From positions 186,001-250,000 of the forward strand of contig JAFFJZ010000031.1 in NCBI GenBank assembly GCA_018340375.1: a stretch of DNA of 64,000 nt, read 5' to 3'. The translations under genes were made by a program, and so were the position numbers. Origin of the DNA: Gonatopus flavifemur. Taxonomy: Eukaryota; Arthropoda; Insecta; Hymenoptera; Dryinidae. Positions 10,522-20,665 of the stretch are shown one piece after another. The notes beneath the pieces were generated by a model. That model was not told the DNA's origin, did no database searches, and saw only the letters and a list, made by a program, of their open reading frames with translations. Positions within the stretch are counted from its first letter, which is position 1; every line of letters starts with the position of its first letter.

Positions 10522-11003
10522 TTATCGAACTTCTGTCTCTCCCTCTCTCCCCTTTGAATCTATCACCGTGGGGAAGCTCATTCTGTGCACGTGCTTCTTT
10601 TGCTTCGCCTGTGCGGTTATCGCTCACCGTGCCTTTTTCTTTCGAACGCCTCTTTGCTCTGTCTCTGCAATTATTTTCTTTGATTTTCATCTTTGCTTCT
10701 TTAGATAAATGATAGAATCGTTTGTAGTTATTGACCTAGGCGAGCGAGAGAGAGCGACCGCGAAGGCGAGGACAGAAGCCACGTCACACGTCCTAGTATG
10801 GAAGATTCTGTTCCCCTGTTGAATTCAAAGAGAAAATTATCCCATTATCCCCACCCATTCAGGAGTCATTGTGGTTTATCCAGTTTTTCGCACCACCCTG
10901 TATATGGATATATCCAGGAGTCTCTCATGAGCAATCGAACGGAACGTCCTTGTTTATTCACCCTCGTCGTTACTCAATATCGATATCAATCTGAAGTATA
11001 AAT
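10522..11003. other. Unassigned nuclear sequence after the mitochondrial junction
   Basis: The composition shifts to mixed CT-rich sequence. Near 10885-10905 is GCACCACCCTGTATATGG, resembling a DNA-transposon terminal repeat, but no partner was found. No coding region is supported. Confidence 0.5.
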
Positions 11004-11731
11004 CCCGGGGAAAAATGGTTCATATATGGTCGTATATAAGCGTATGTGAATCATATATGAACATATATGAAATACATATGAACATATATGAACATATATG
11101 AGATCATATATGAGCATATATGGATTTTGGCCATATATGATCATGTATGAATGGGACCGTATATGGCCATATGTGATCGTATTCAATCATACGTTATCAT
11201 ATACATCCATATATGGACAAAAAAATGTCACAATTTTGAATGGGAGGTGATGGAAAACCAAATAAGAGAGGAATGAGATCAATGCTGATAGATTCCACAC
11301 TTTCATATACGACCATACATGGACATATATAGCCAAAATCCATATATGCTCATATATGAATGCATATATGAATCCATATCCCTCCCCGTGGGATGATTGC
11401 CGGTCTTCCAGGGGGATATTCTTGATATCTGTCCTTGATATCCTTTTTATCCATTCTTGGTGGTATCTGCTTCCTTTACGTGGTGGGGAGGATGAGTATC
11501 TCAGATTTGGGTCATTTTTTCGGGTAGAATAAACTACTTGAGGGGGAGAATACAAACTGAGAGAAACTAAATCATCCCAACGCCAGGAACATCGGCAGAA
11601 ACGGAGAGAAAGCGAGGGGAAACTACCTTCCTTGACATCTTTTGATATTTCCGAGGAAATGAAATCTTCTCTCCAAACCTGGAATTTCGAATTTTTATTT
11701 ATTGAAGAACAAAAAGAGCAACAACACCAAC

Positions 11732-14700
11732 ATGATGGCGTCCTCTCGGGTAAAATATTCCGGAGGTGAAATAGCCTCCCGTTCGGATCTCCGGGTGGAG
11801 GCTGCTCGAGAGAACCTCATCAAACAAGATGGAGAACCGAAGAACATAGGGAAGAAAGAGAACATTCTTCGAGTCGGAGCGTGGAATGTTAGATCACTGA
11901 GACAAACAGGAAAATTAGGAAATTTGAAACTGGAAATGAAGAGGTTGGGTATCGATGTAATGGGAATTAGTGAAATGAGACGGCCGCAAGAAGGGGATTT
12001 CTGGAGTAGGGATTATAGAATCATTCACACTGGATCAAAGAATGGTCAAGCAGGTGTGAGAATTATAATGCATAAGAGGGTGGAGAATAGGATAGAAAAT
12101 TATTTGCAACCTAGCAAACGCGTAATGATGGTCAGAGTTAGAACAAAACCGGTGGACACTGTTATAGTCCAAGCATACATGCCCACATCTGCATACTCAG
12201 AGGAGGATATCGAAAAAACGTACGATGTAATAGAAGAAGTGATAGAATATGTGAAGGGAGAAGAAAATTTAATGATCATAGGCGACTGGAATGTGGTAGT
12301 AGGGCAAGGAGAAGAGGCCAACATAATAGGAGATTTTGCGTTGGGAACAAGAAATGAAAGAGGACAACGTTTAATCGAATTTCGTGAGTCATAAAATGGT
12401 TATTACCAACATATTATTCAGGAATCATCCAAGAAGAATCTATACTTGGAAAATGCCAGGAGATACAGCAAGATATCAAATTGATTACATATTAGTAAAA
12501 CAAAGATTTAGAAACCAAGTGAAAAGCTGTAAAACTTATCCAGGCATGGATATAGATAGTGATCACCATATGTTGCTGATGAAATGTTCTCTGGAATTTA
12601 AAGCTCTGAGGAAGAAAAGGAAAATGCGAAAAAGATGGAATTTGGAGGATCTCAAACAAGGGAAAACACCGGACGCATTCAAAGCGATGTTGGACGAGAA
12701 ATTGGAGGATCGACAAGAGAAAGACTTGGAAATAGAGAGCAGATGGACGAATGTGAAGAGGAACATAGCACAATGTGCAGATGAAATTTTGAAGAACGAT
12801 GGGATAGAGCCCAAGAAACCATGGATAACAGAAGAAATTCTCGATTTAATTAGGGAAAAGAGGAAATACAAGAATAAGAATAGTGAACAAGATCAGCGGA
12901 CATACAAGGCACTGAGGGATAAAATAATCAGAGAATCAAGGAAAGCAAAAGAACAATGGTTAGAGGGGAAATGTCAAGATATAGAAGTAAGATTACATTC
13001 AGGAAAGATTGATGAGGCATATAGGATTGTTGAGAGATTTTTTGGACAAATGAAATCTAGAAGCAGTAAGATTAAAAATTCTCTAGGAAAACAATTGATA
13101 AGAACGGAGGAAAAAATAGAACAATGGATCAATCATTTAGAAGATCTGTATAAAGGAAGCGATGATATCGGATTCTCAGAGAGGGAGGGAGATGTCGATG
13201 AAGAAGAATTGGGAGATTCAATTTTGAGATCAGGATTTGACAGGGCTTTGAGAAAATTGAAGAATAATGAAGCGCCAGGAACAGATGGCATAAGTGTGGA
13301 CCTTCTCAGAGCCTCCAGTCAGAGAACTCGTGACGCACTGTTCGAATTGGTCAGAGATATGTACGAAATAAGCGAAGTACCGAAAGATTTCCAGAAGAAT
13401 AACATTGTCGTCATTCCAAAAAAACAAGGAGCAGACAAATACGAGAACGACAGAACGATTAGTTTCACTTGACATGCCTCGAAAATACTGACAAAAATCA
13501 TATACAGGAGGATAGAGAATAAAATAGAGAGTAGATTAGCAGAAAATCAGTTCGGTTTTAGGGAAAATAGGGGAACGCGAGAAGCAATACTAGCACTGAG
13601 AACAGTAGTAGAGAAAAGTCTAGAGTTGAAAAAGTCTGTGTATATAGGTTTTGTAGATATACGAAAAGCACTCGATAATGTTGATTGGGAGAAGGTGTTT
13701 ACGATTTTGAAAAAGGTAGGAATTGATTTCAGGGATAGGAGAATAATATATGAATTATATAAGAATCAAACCGCAATGATAGAAATAGAGGGTCAAAAAG
13801 GAGAAGCACAAATTAGGAGAGGGGTGAGACAAGGATGCTCACTATCGCCATTGATTTACAATTTGTGTAAAGAAGAAGCGATGAACGAAGTGAAGGAGCG
13901 AGCGCAATTGAAATTACAGATTCAAGGTGAAAATGTGAGCATGTTGAGATTTGCGGATGACATAGCTAGATTAGCTACGAGTGGTGCTGAGTTAGAAAAT
14001 ACTCTCAACACTATGAAAAAAATATCACTAGACTGTTTCGTCGTGCCTAAAATCCGGCAACCCTTCTCACTCACTCAAGTCATAGGTGGGAATTTCGTAC
14101 TCCAAATCCACTTGACTACTGATCCCCACTTACATAACTCAGTGCGCACTTGTCCGTCACCTCGTAACCACGTTCGTTTGACTCAAAATTCTCGTGGTCA
14201 TCCAAGTACATGAACTTTCCGTGCTTCTCCGATAACGTTTCGGTAACACTGGTTCGCCTCACTATTCCATCAAGGAATACGCATTCCGTGTGGTTTCGAT
14301 CGTGCTGGAACGAGCTAATCACCGCCTAATACGCTACATTCACTCGAGCGATCTGGGATCCATCGACACCGCCCGGACCAGGACATTGCCTTTGTCTTCG
14401 TCTTCGTCGACGTCTTCGCTCTAGTGTAAAACCTGGCCAGGTCGTATGTTATAAAACGAACTCCCTAAATCTTTCCTTCCGTGGGATTCGTCCCTACACT
14501 ATGTAATGTTTTTGTAGTTTCATTCTGTTAATTATATTGTTGAATTTATCTCCATTCTCTTAATTTCAAGACCAAGAGCGAGAGGAGAGTTTCTCCTTCT
14601 CGAATACAGTCCGCTCCTCTCCCATCTATCTCTCATTCAATTCTTTATATCAGACCAGACTGATCGATTTCAAGTTAAGTCGCTACGGTATTCATCGATA

Positions 14701-15302
14701 TCCACGTACATCTCATTTCACTTCATGTTCAAATCCGAAATCTATATTCAACTCCAATACAATTCGGAAATTTCTGCTGTCAGCACGGCGAAGGCCGAAC
14801 ACTAGACAGATATTGTATGAATATAAATGAGGACGAAACAAAATTCATGATTTGTACAACAGCGGTGACATCAAGAAGAACGAAAATCAAAATAGATGCA
14901 AAGACAATTCAGCAAGTCAAAGAATTGAAATATCTAGGGAGCATAACTACAGAAAACGGTGAGAGCAAAAAAGATATAAGAGCAAGAAGAGCACAAGGGA
15001 AACAGGCTTCCCACCAAAAGAAACAGTTACTATGTCCGAAGGATATTAGCTTAGCAGTAAGGAAGAAATTCTTGAAGAGTTACGTTCGGAGCACAGCATT
15101 ATATGGTTGCGAAACTTGGACGATTGGAAAAACGGACCAACGAAGACTTGAAGCTTTTGAAATGTGGTGTTATAGAAAGATGCTGAGAATAAAGTGGATA
15201 GAGAAAGTAAGAAATGAAGAAGTACTTGAGAAGGTAAATGAAAAAAGAATTCTCTTGAGACAGGTCGTGAAAAGAAGAAGTAATCTGATAGGACACACAT
15301 AA
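11732..15302 (+). pseudogene. RTE-1 endonuclease-reverse transcriptase
   Basis: This polyprotein nicks target DNA and primes reverse transcription of the element RNA. From the ATG at 11732: an APE-like endonuclease (GAWNVRSLRQTGKL, ISEMRR, IIGDWNVVVG, then QIDYILV and DSDHHMLL), an RT domain with NEAPGTDGISVDLLR, motif A in FVDIRKALDNVDW, GVRQGCSLSPL, and motif C FADD near 13950. A C-terminal tail has the RTE-typical ALYGCETWTIGKTDQRRLEA. Breaks: a 2-bp deletion near 12394, a TGA at about 13470, the solo LTR after 14033, and a frameshift at 15302. Copy 2 shows the unbroken readings at these sites. Confidence 0.88.
14034..14801. mobile_element. Solo LTR inside RTE-1
   Basis: The 768-bp insert starts TG and ends CA and is flanked by CTAGAC at 14028-14033 and 14802-14807. 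Removing it and one repeat rejoins the RTE frame (KISLD to RYCMNINEDETKFM). No coding sequence is present, as expected after LTR-LTR recombination. The family is unknown. ORFs here are incidental. Confidence 0.85.
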
Positions 15303-15556
15303 GGCATGATAGCTTATTGAAAACAATATTGGAAGGAAAAATGAATGGTAAAATTCGAAGAGGTAGACCTAGATTGAGTTATATGAAGCAAATTATACAA
15401 GATAAGGGTTGTTGTAGATATGCGGAAATCAAGCGTTCAGCGGATGATAGACAGGGTTGGAGGATTTCATCAAACCAGTCATAAGACTGCTTACTTCATG
15501 ATGATGATGATGAATCAATATATGGGTCCATATATGGAATTTTTTTTCCCGGGAAT

Positions 15557-16169
15557 ATGACAACGAGCGACGAATTGAAGTCTTTGATTATTTCAACCGA
15601 AAATGAATTAAATTCAAAAATTGATAATATATCTATAGAAATGAGAAGTTCATTGAAACACATGGAAAAAATAGAAAAAATGTGAAACATCTTGAAAACG
15701 AAAATAGACTCATTGGAAAAGGATCGAAACTGGTGAAGGAAGAATTGGATCGGCAGTCGAACAAGGAGAGAGCGAATAACACAATTTTTCACGACATAGA
15801 AGGCGAAGAAGGATTCAACGACCATCTGATATCTAATATCACCCAAGTAGTCGAAGACATTGCATTGAAGTTCCCCAATGATGTTTTCACGAAAACAACA
15901 AGACTAGGTAAAGTACAGGGCAGGAGATCACTAATAATCACACTTCGCGAGGCCAATCACAAGAAAATACTCTTCGATGAAGTCCAGGATTTTTGTGGTA
16001 AAAACATCTGCATTAGTAATGATCTATCTGAGAGACAACGTGCAGAAAGGAAACGTTCACTCGACATTCGGAGTGTGTGCAGAAAGATCAATGTTTCGTG
16101 TAACATCAAGGGTAATAAATTGATGATAAACGACCAACTACTAGATTACTATGAAGCATCAAAATTGCT
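15557..16169 (+). pseudogene. LINE-2 ORF1 (coiled-coil nucleic-acid-binding protein)
   Basis: The protein would coat element RNA. An N-terminal heptad-rich region from the ATG at 15557 (MTTSDELKSLIISTENEL) carries a frameshift and stop near 15683. It then continues in another frame through SLEKDRNW and the segment LMINDQLLDYYEASKLLQR before the stop at about 16179. The middle part (RSLIITLREANHKKILF) resembles the RRM-like and C-terminal domains of LINE ORF1 proteins. No zinc knuckle was seen. Confidence 0.6.
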
Positions 16170-16395
16170 ACAAAGATGAAAAATGCAGACCAGCACCGAT
16201 GGAGAGGACAGTGATGTCTTACTATTCCCTCAATCATCCCACACCTCTCGTGAAAGACTGCGCAAAAATAAATATGTGCGGAGTATGTTCAGACCAACCG
16301 AAGGAAAAGATGAGAATTCCATAACTTCTATCGGGGAACAAAGAACAGCCAGCAACAGGTACATCATAGCAGCCAAGAGTACCCGTTGATTCAGT

Positions 16396-19300
16396 TTCAA
16401 AAGTTATCTTTTGGAATGTGAATGGTCTCAACCACATGAGTGATCTGTTCGATCATGTGAATAGAGAAGACATTTAGTGTGTATATTGAACATGGTTGGG
16501 AAATACACCGGCGGTGCTCACACCACTACAACACAAAGGCTTTGGAATCATCGACTCACCGGTAACGAGGACGTCGAAGGAAGGTAGAGCCAGTGGGGGG
16601 CCAGCTTCTGTATTGAATCCGAATCCATATAATGTTGATTATATACATGAGGATATGACTTCTATCTTCATTCATCTCCGTCAGTGGAATATTTGTATTG
16701 TGATGATATATATTGGAACTAGTATAGATGCGTCAAAAATATCAGAAGGAATTGGTGACACAATAACATTACTCGGAAATGAGTTTCCAAATCAAGCGAT
16801 CATAGTGTGAGGGGACTATCATGCGAGGGTGTCCGAAGGAAACCCGTTATCAGACAATCTAATTCAGCTGTCATCGTTCTTTGATACCAGATACAGTTTA
16901 GATAGAGAATTTAACCCTAGAGAAAGACAGTTTTTAGATTTTATGGAAGATAGGGATGGGGCCGAATTAACGAAAAACCAAATCAACGAAAAGTTGGTTG
17001 GAAAGAGAGATACGTCATACTCTCTCTTTTCAAACACTGATTTCGTTGATTTGTCTTTTCGTTGATTTGGCCCCGATCCGAAGATAGGGGTTTCATTCTA
17101 TCCAATGGGAGATTGCAAAGTGATTCCACGACTAACTTCAAGTATGTTAGTGAATTAGGGAAATCAGTCACCGATCTGGTTTGGAGTAATATTAAAGGTA
17201 TTGATATTGTGTCGGATCTTGAAGTTAGATATATAACGACCTCATCAGACCACTTTCCAGTTGCTCTATCGATGAACTATAGTGAGTCGGAATCTGACAA
17301 CATATGCTCCGTCGATCACCCCCTCTCTCTCCAAGGTGGAATTCAGCCTACGCTGGGAACTTTCACAACTACTTACAAAACTCACCCCATATAGCTCAAA
17401 AAAATGAAAGTGTGAATTTCATGAATAGTAATATCATGAATACTTCAACAGATATTGCTCAACAAGAAGGAATGTTGAAGAATACACCAAAGTTCAGAAT
17501 CAACTAACCCTGGTTTCACAAAAATTGTAAAACGATGAAACAACAGTTGATTACTCAACTCAAGAAATTCAGAAATTCCAATTTTGAAGACGTAATCGAA
17601 CTAATATACTTTCAAGATTTGGAAAACTTGTATGAGAAGATGTTGTGGCAGAAAGAGAAAATACACTTGGATATGGAATTGGAATGCATTGCTCATGCGG
17701 AAACCCCAGAAGAGTTTCGGAAAGCATTAAATTTTCACAGAAAAAAACGAGTTTTAAAGATGTCATCAAGCCGGAAAGATGGTATAGCTATTTTCAAGCA
17801 TTGTCCTATACTTCCAGGACTTTCAATTCAGAGCTCGAAACCAACACACCAATTCTAGATGCAGGAATTTCTCTTGAGGAAGTAGAAATGAGTCTCAATA
17901 AACACGAACTAAACAAAGCTCCAGGGAAGATACAGTTACTGGAGAATTCTATAAAATCCTACCAAATAATTGGAAAATGTACTTGACCTTGCTGTGTAAT
18001 AAGATATCAGAACAGGAATCTGTGCCAGATTCATGGGCAAGAATTCATGTTAGGATGCTATATAAGAACGGAGACAGGCACGATCCCGAGAATTATCGCT
18101 CTATATCGTTACTCAATGTGATAACTCGAATTTTTACTCAAATTCTGCTATTTAGACTTAGCATGTGGGTGGATTATATAAAGTAAATACCAGAGTTTCG
18201 AACTGGTTTCAGGTGCGAGAGGGGCTGCATCGACAATATTTTCTCATTATACTCTGTAATTCGAGTACACCTGCAAAGACCTGAAGGTAAAATTTGTGCT
18301 TCATTTGTTGACTTCGAAGGAGCCTTTCCATCTGTGAAACATCACCTGTTATGGCGAAAGCTTACTTCGGTAGGCCTAAGCCGGAAATTCCTCAACATAG
18401 TAAAAAATTTATACAAGAAGCCGACTATGGCAGTGAAAATAACACAGGTACATCCCAGCAGGTACCAATAACAGAAGGGGTTTTGCAAGGGGAAATTTTA
18501 AGTACCATATTATTCTCTATCTTCCTTTTAGACTTGGAAAATTTAGTAATTGCGAAGGGCATGAGAGGTATATCTATATCTAGAATGGAGGAGATTATAT
18601 CATTAGCTTACGCTGATGACTCAGTCATCTTAGCGAATACTTCATCTGAGATGAAGAAGATATTGAAGATATTTGAACAATATTGCGCGGCCAATCAATC
18701 AACAGTAAACATAAGCAGAAGGAAGAGAATTATTTTTTCAAAAGGAGGAAGATATCCTAGTACCTTGAAATCCAAATTTTGCGATGATAATATTGAGATA
18801 GTGAAGAAATAGAGCTATCTAGGTATTACTTTCATGGATTCGGGTGTCTTCAGAGACGCCTCGAAGCAAATAGTACAGAAAGCGAACATTGCAGCTACCT
18901 CAACTCTCTCGCTAATGAAGTATACAAAAATCAACTCCTGGATCAAGTTAACAAGCTGTTTGACTCTCTAGTCTTGTCCACAATGTTGCACTCTTCGCCG
19001 ATGTGGAGTAATAATCATTTGCAGTCATTAGAGGAAGTTCAGGAGCAATTCTCCAAGAAGCTTTTGGGGCTCCCAAGATGCACTGCTAACTACGCCGTGA
19101 GGTGAGAAATAGGGAGGACCCACTTCTCAGCGAAAATTTTCGAAATTATATTGAACTGGATTGCAAAAATTCTTCATATGGCACCTGATAGATTCCCGAA
19201 AGTTTGCTTGTTGAGATTGATGGAACTGCCCACTAGAAATGATTGTATTGGCGAATATAATTGGATAGGTAGCCTGAAAGAAACTTCTTTTCTCCTATCG

Positions 19301-19690
19301 GAGAATGAGTCATATGGAATGATGTGGATAGCTTGAGGAGAGTAGAAGTAAGAAATAGAGTCCTGCAAAAATACACTGCCCATATGGTAGGAATGGACAA
19401 GAATAGAGCTCTCAGATCCACCTCCTTTTTTATCTTTCCTAGTTTGGAAACGACAGATGAGGAAGCGGAACATTTCAATCTCTCTTGTGCTATGGAGTTA
19501 AGAAAATTTTTTTCTCAGTTGCAGCTAATGAATATAATACTCCCAAGATTAGTCTATGAAAATAGAATATATAATCTGAAAAATGCGAACAACTGTGTAA
19601 TCCGTGGTGAGAACAATGTTAACATTTGTCATTGGATCGTTGATTGCGAATCTTTTAAGAAGGAAAGAGAAAAGACGCGTCTGCTGTAAA
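16396..19690 (+). pseudogene. LINE-2 ORF2 endonuclease-reverse transcriptase
   Basis: It begins with an endonuclease (VIFWNVNGLNHMSDL) carrying stops near 16478 and 16809. After the MITE it continues VTDLVWSNI and TSSDHFPVAL, the catalytic His region. RT blocks include NKAPGKIQ, PENYRSISLLNVITRI, FVDFEGAFPSVKHHLL (motif A), VLQGEILSTILFSIFLLDL and LAYADDSVILA (motif C near 18607-18640). The C-terminal part from about 19150 carries a Cys/His pattern (NCVIRGENNVNICHWIVDCE). At least six stops or frameshifts break it. Confidence 0.75.
16954..17079. mobile_element. 126-bp hAT-type MITE inside LINE-2
   Basis: The ends GGATGGGGCC and GGCCCCGATCC form imperfect inverted repeats, with AAATCAACGAAAAG repeated inside both arms. 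A perfect 8-bp duplication GAAGATAG flanks it at 16946-16953 and 17080-17087. Excision rejoins the LINE-2 frame (FLDFMEDRGFILSNGR). Confidence 0.85.
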
Positions 19691-19889
19691 ATTCCGAAAA
19701 TTCACCTGTGACTTTCTTGGATATATTGAACAACCCAGAGGAAAAATATGTGTGGAAGTTATTACATCTCAGCTCAGAAATAATGGAACGCTTAGCCCTG
19801 AAGGGCCTGGTCAATATATCGAAATAGTGGCATTGAATTATTATTTAGGTGTAGGATTTTTCGTTTTCTTTTCTTGTTGTTTTGTTCAG

Positions 19890-20256
19890 GTAGAGGAAGT
19901 TCTTCTTCAAGTGAGATTGACCTTATAAGATGGAATCAAGATTCCCAAGATCTTGGAGTAAAGAAAACGATGAATATAGTTCAATTACACGCTATAGTAC
20001 AATTTAAGAATGAAGAGACAATGTATGCTCCGCTTTCTATCACAATTTGAATTGATAGATGTTCACTTGGATAATCTTAAGTAGTATTCTTTTTGTTTTG
20101 TTTTTGTAAAGGAAGGTCTCCTTCAAGTTAGATTGATCCTATAAGATGGAATCAAGATTCTCGAGATCTGAAACCGAAGAAAAAGATGAACATAGTTCAA
20201 TCATACTCTATAGAATAATTTGAGAATAAAGAGACAATGTATGCTCTGTTTTCTTC
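19890..20256 (+). repeat. Duplicated block in the LINE-2 3' UTR
   Basis: Two ~150-bp imperfect copies start at 19890 and 20106. They share TATAAGATGGAATCAAGATT and GAGACAATGTATGCTC. The spacing is about 216 bp. Confidence 0.8.
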
Positions 20257-20330
20257 TGTTTTAATATTGTAAGTTTATAAGGAGACTCGTTTGTATGTTC
20301 TATAGAACTGAGACAAATAAAACTACTACT

Positions 20331-20332
<2 letters not shown>

Positions 20333-20361
<29 letters not shown>

Positions 20362-20411
20362 TTGGGAGAGAGAGAGAGGGAGACAGAGAGAGGGAGAGAG
20401 AGAGAGAGAGA
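20333..20411. repeat. (TA)n and (GA)n microsatellites
   Basis: A TA run at about 20334-20361 is followed by a GAGAGA-rich tract to 20411. They mark the abutting 3' tails of LINE-2 (plus) and the CR1-like LINE (minus). Confidence 0.9.
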
Positions 20412-20665
20412 TACATTTATTATGTCCCAGGAAAACCCTTCCGGGCAAGCTCCTAGCTCACGTCAATTCTGATCAATTCAACAAAACGAAAAATAAAGAA
20501 ATAACAAAATACAAATCAAAAAATAATGACAACATACTTATTAAAACTATTTAACAACCTCTCTACAATTCAGATTATCAATTTCTCCTGGCAATCATCA
20601 TATCCCTCACACATCTATTATAAATACACACATCATACATATAGAAACACACACATTACACATGC

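Larger units (their letters stand above)
11381..15513 (+). mobile_element. RTE-type LINE, copy 1 (near full length)
   Basis: Start and end are set by comparison with copy 2 (27443 down to 24488): both begin CTCCCCGTGGGATGATTG and end in a short ATG/CAT trinucleotide tail. It contains a 5' UTR, one endonuclease-RT frame and a short 3' UTR. A 768-bp solo LTR interrupts it at 14034-14801. Confidence 0.85.
11004..15553. mobile_element. CATATATG-rich inverted-repeat element split by RTE-1
   Basis: The left end CCCGGGGAAAAATGGTTCAT at 11004 matches the reverse complement of the right end at 15516-15553 (CCATATATGGAATTTTTTTT then CCCGGG). The left arm (11004-11380) is full of CATATATG and AACATATATGA motifs in both orientations. 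RTE-1 occupies 11381-15513. Target duplication is not clear. It is probably a non-autonomous fold-back or MITE. Confidence 0.6.
15557..20333 (+). mobile_element. Second LINE, decayed, I/Jockey-like group
   Basis: Two consecutive decayed ORFs (ORF1 from 15557, ORF2 from about 16396) are followed by a long 3' UTR containing a duplicated block and ending in a (TA)n tract at 20333. A 126-bp MITE lies in the endonuclease. The clade is uncertain; RT features fit the I/Jockey/R1 assemblage. Confidence 0.75.

Noticed and set aside
14116..14322. Open frames inside the solo LTR
   Set aside because: They lie within a TG...CA LTR with a target duplication and show no domain.
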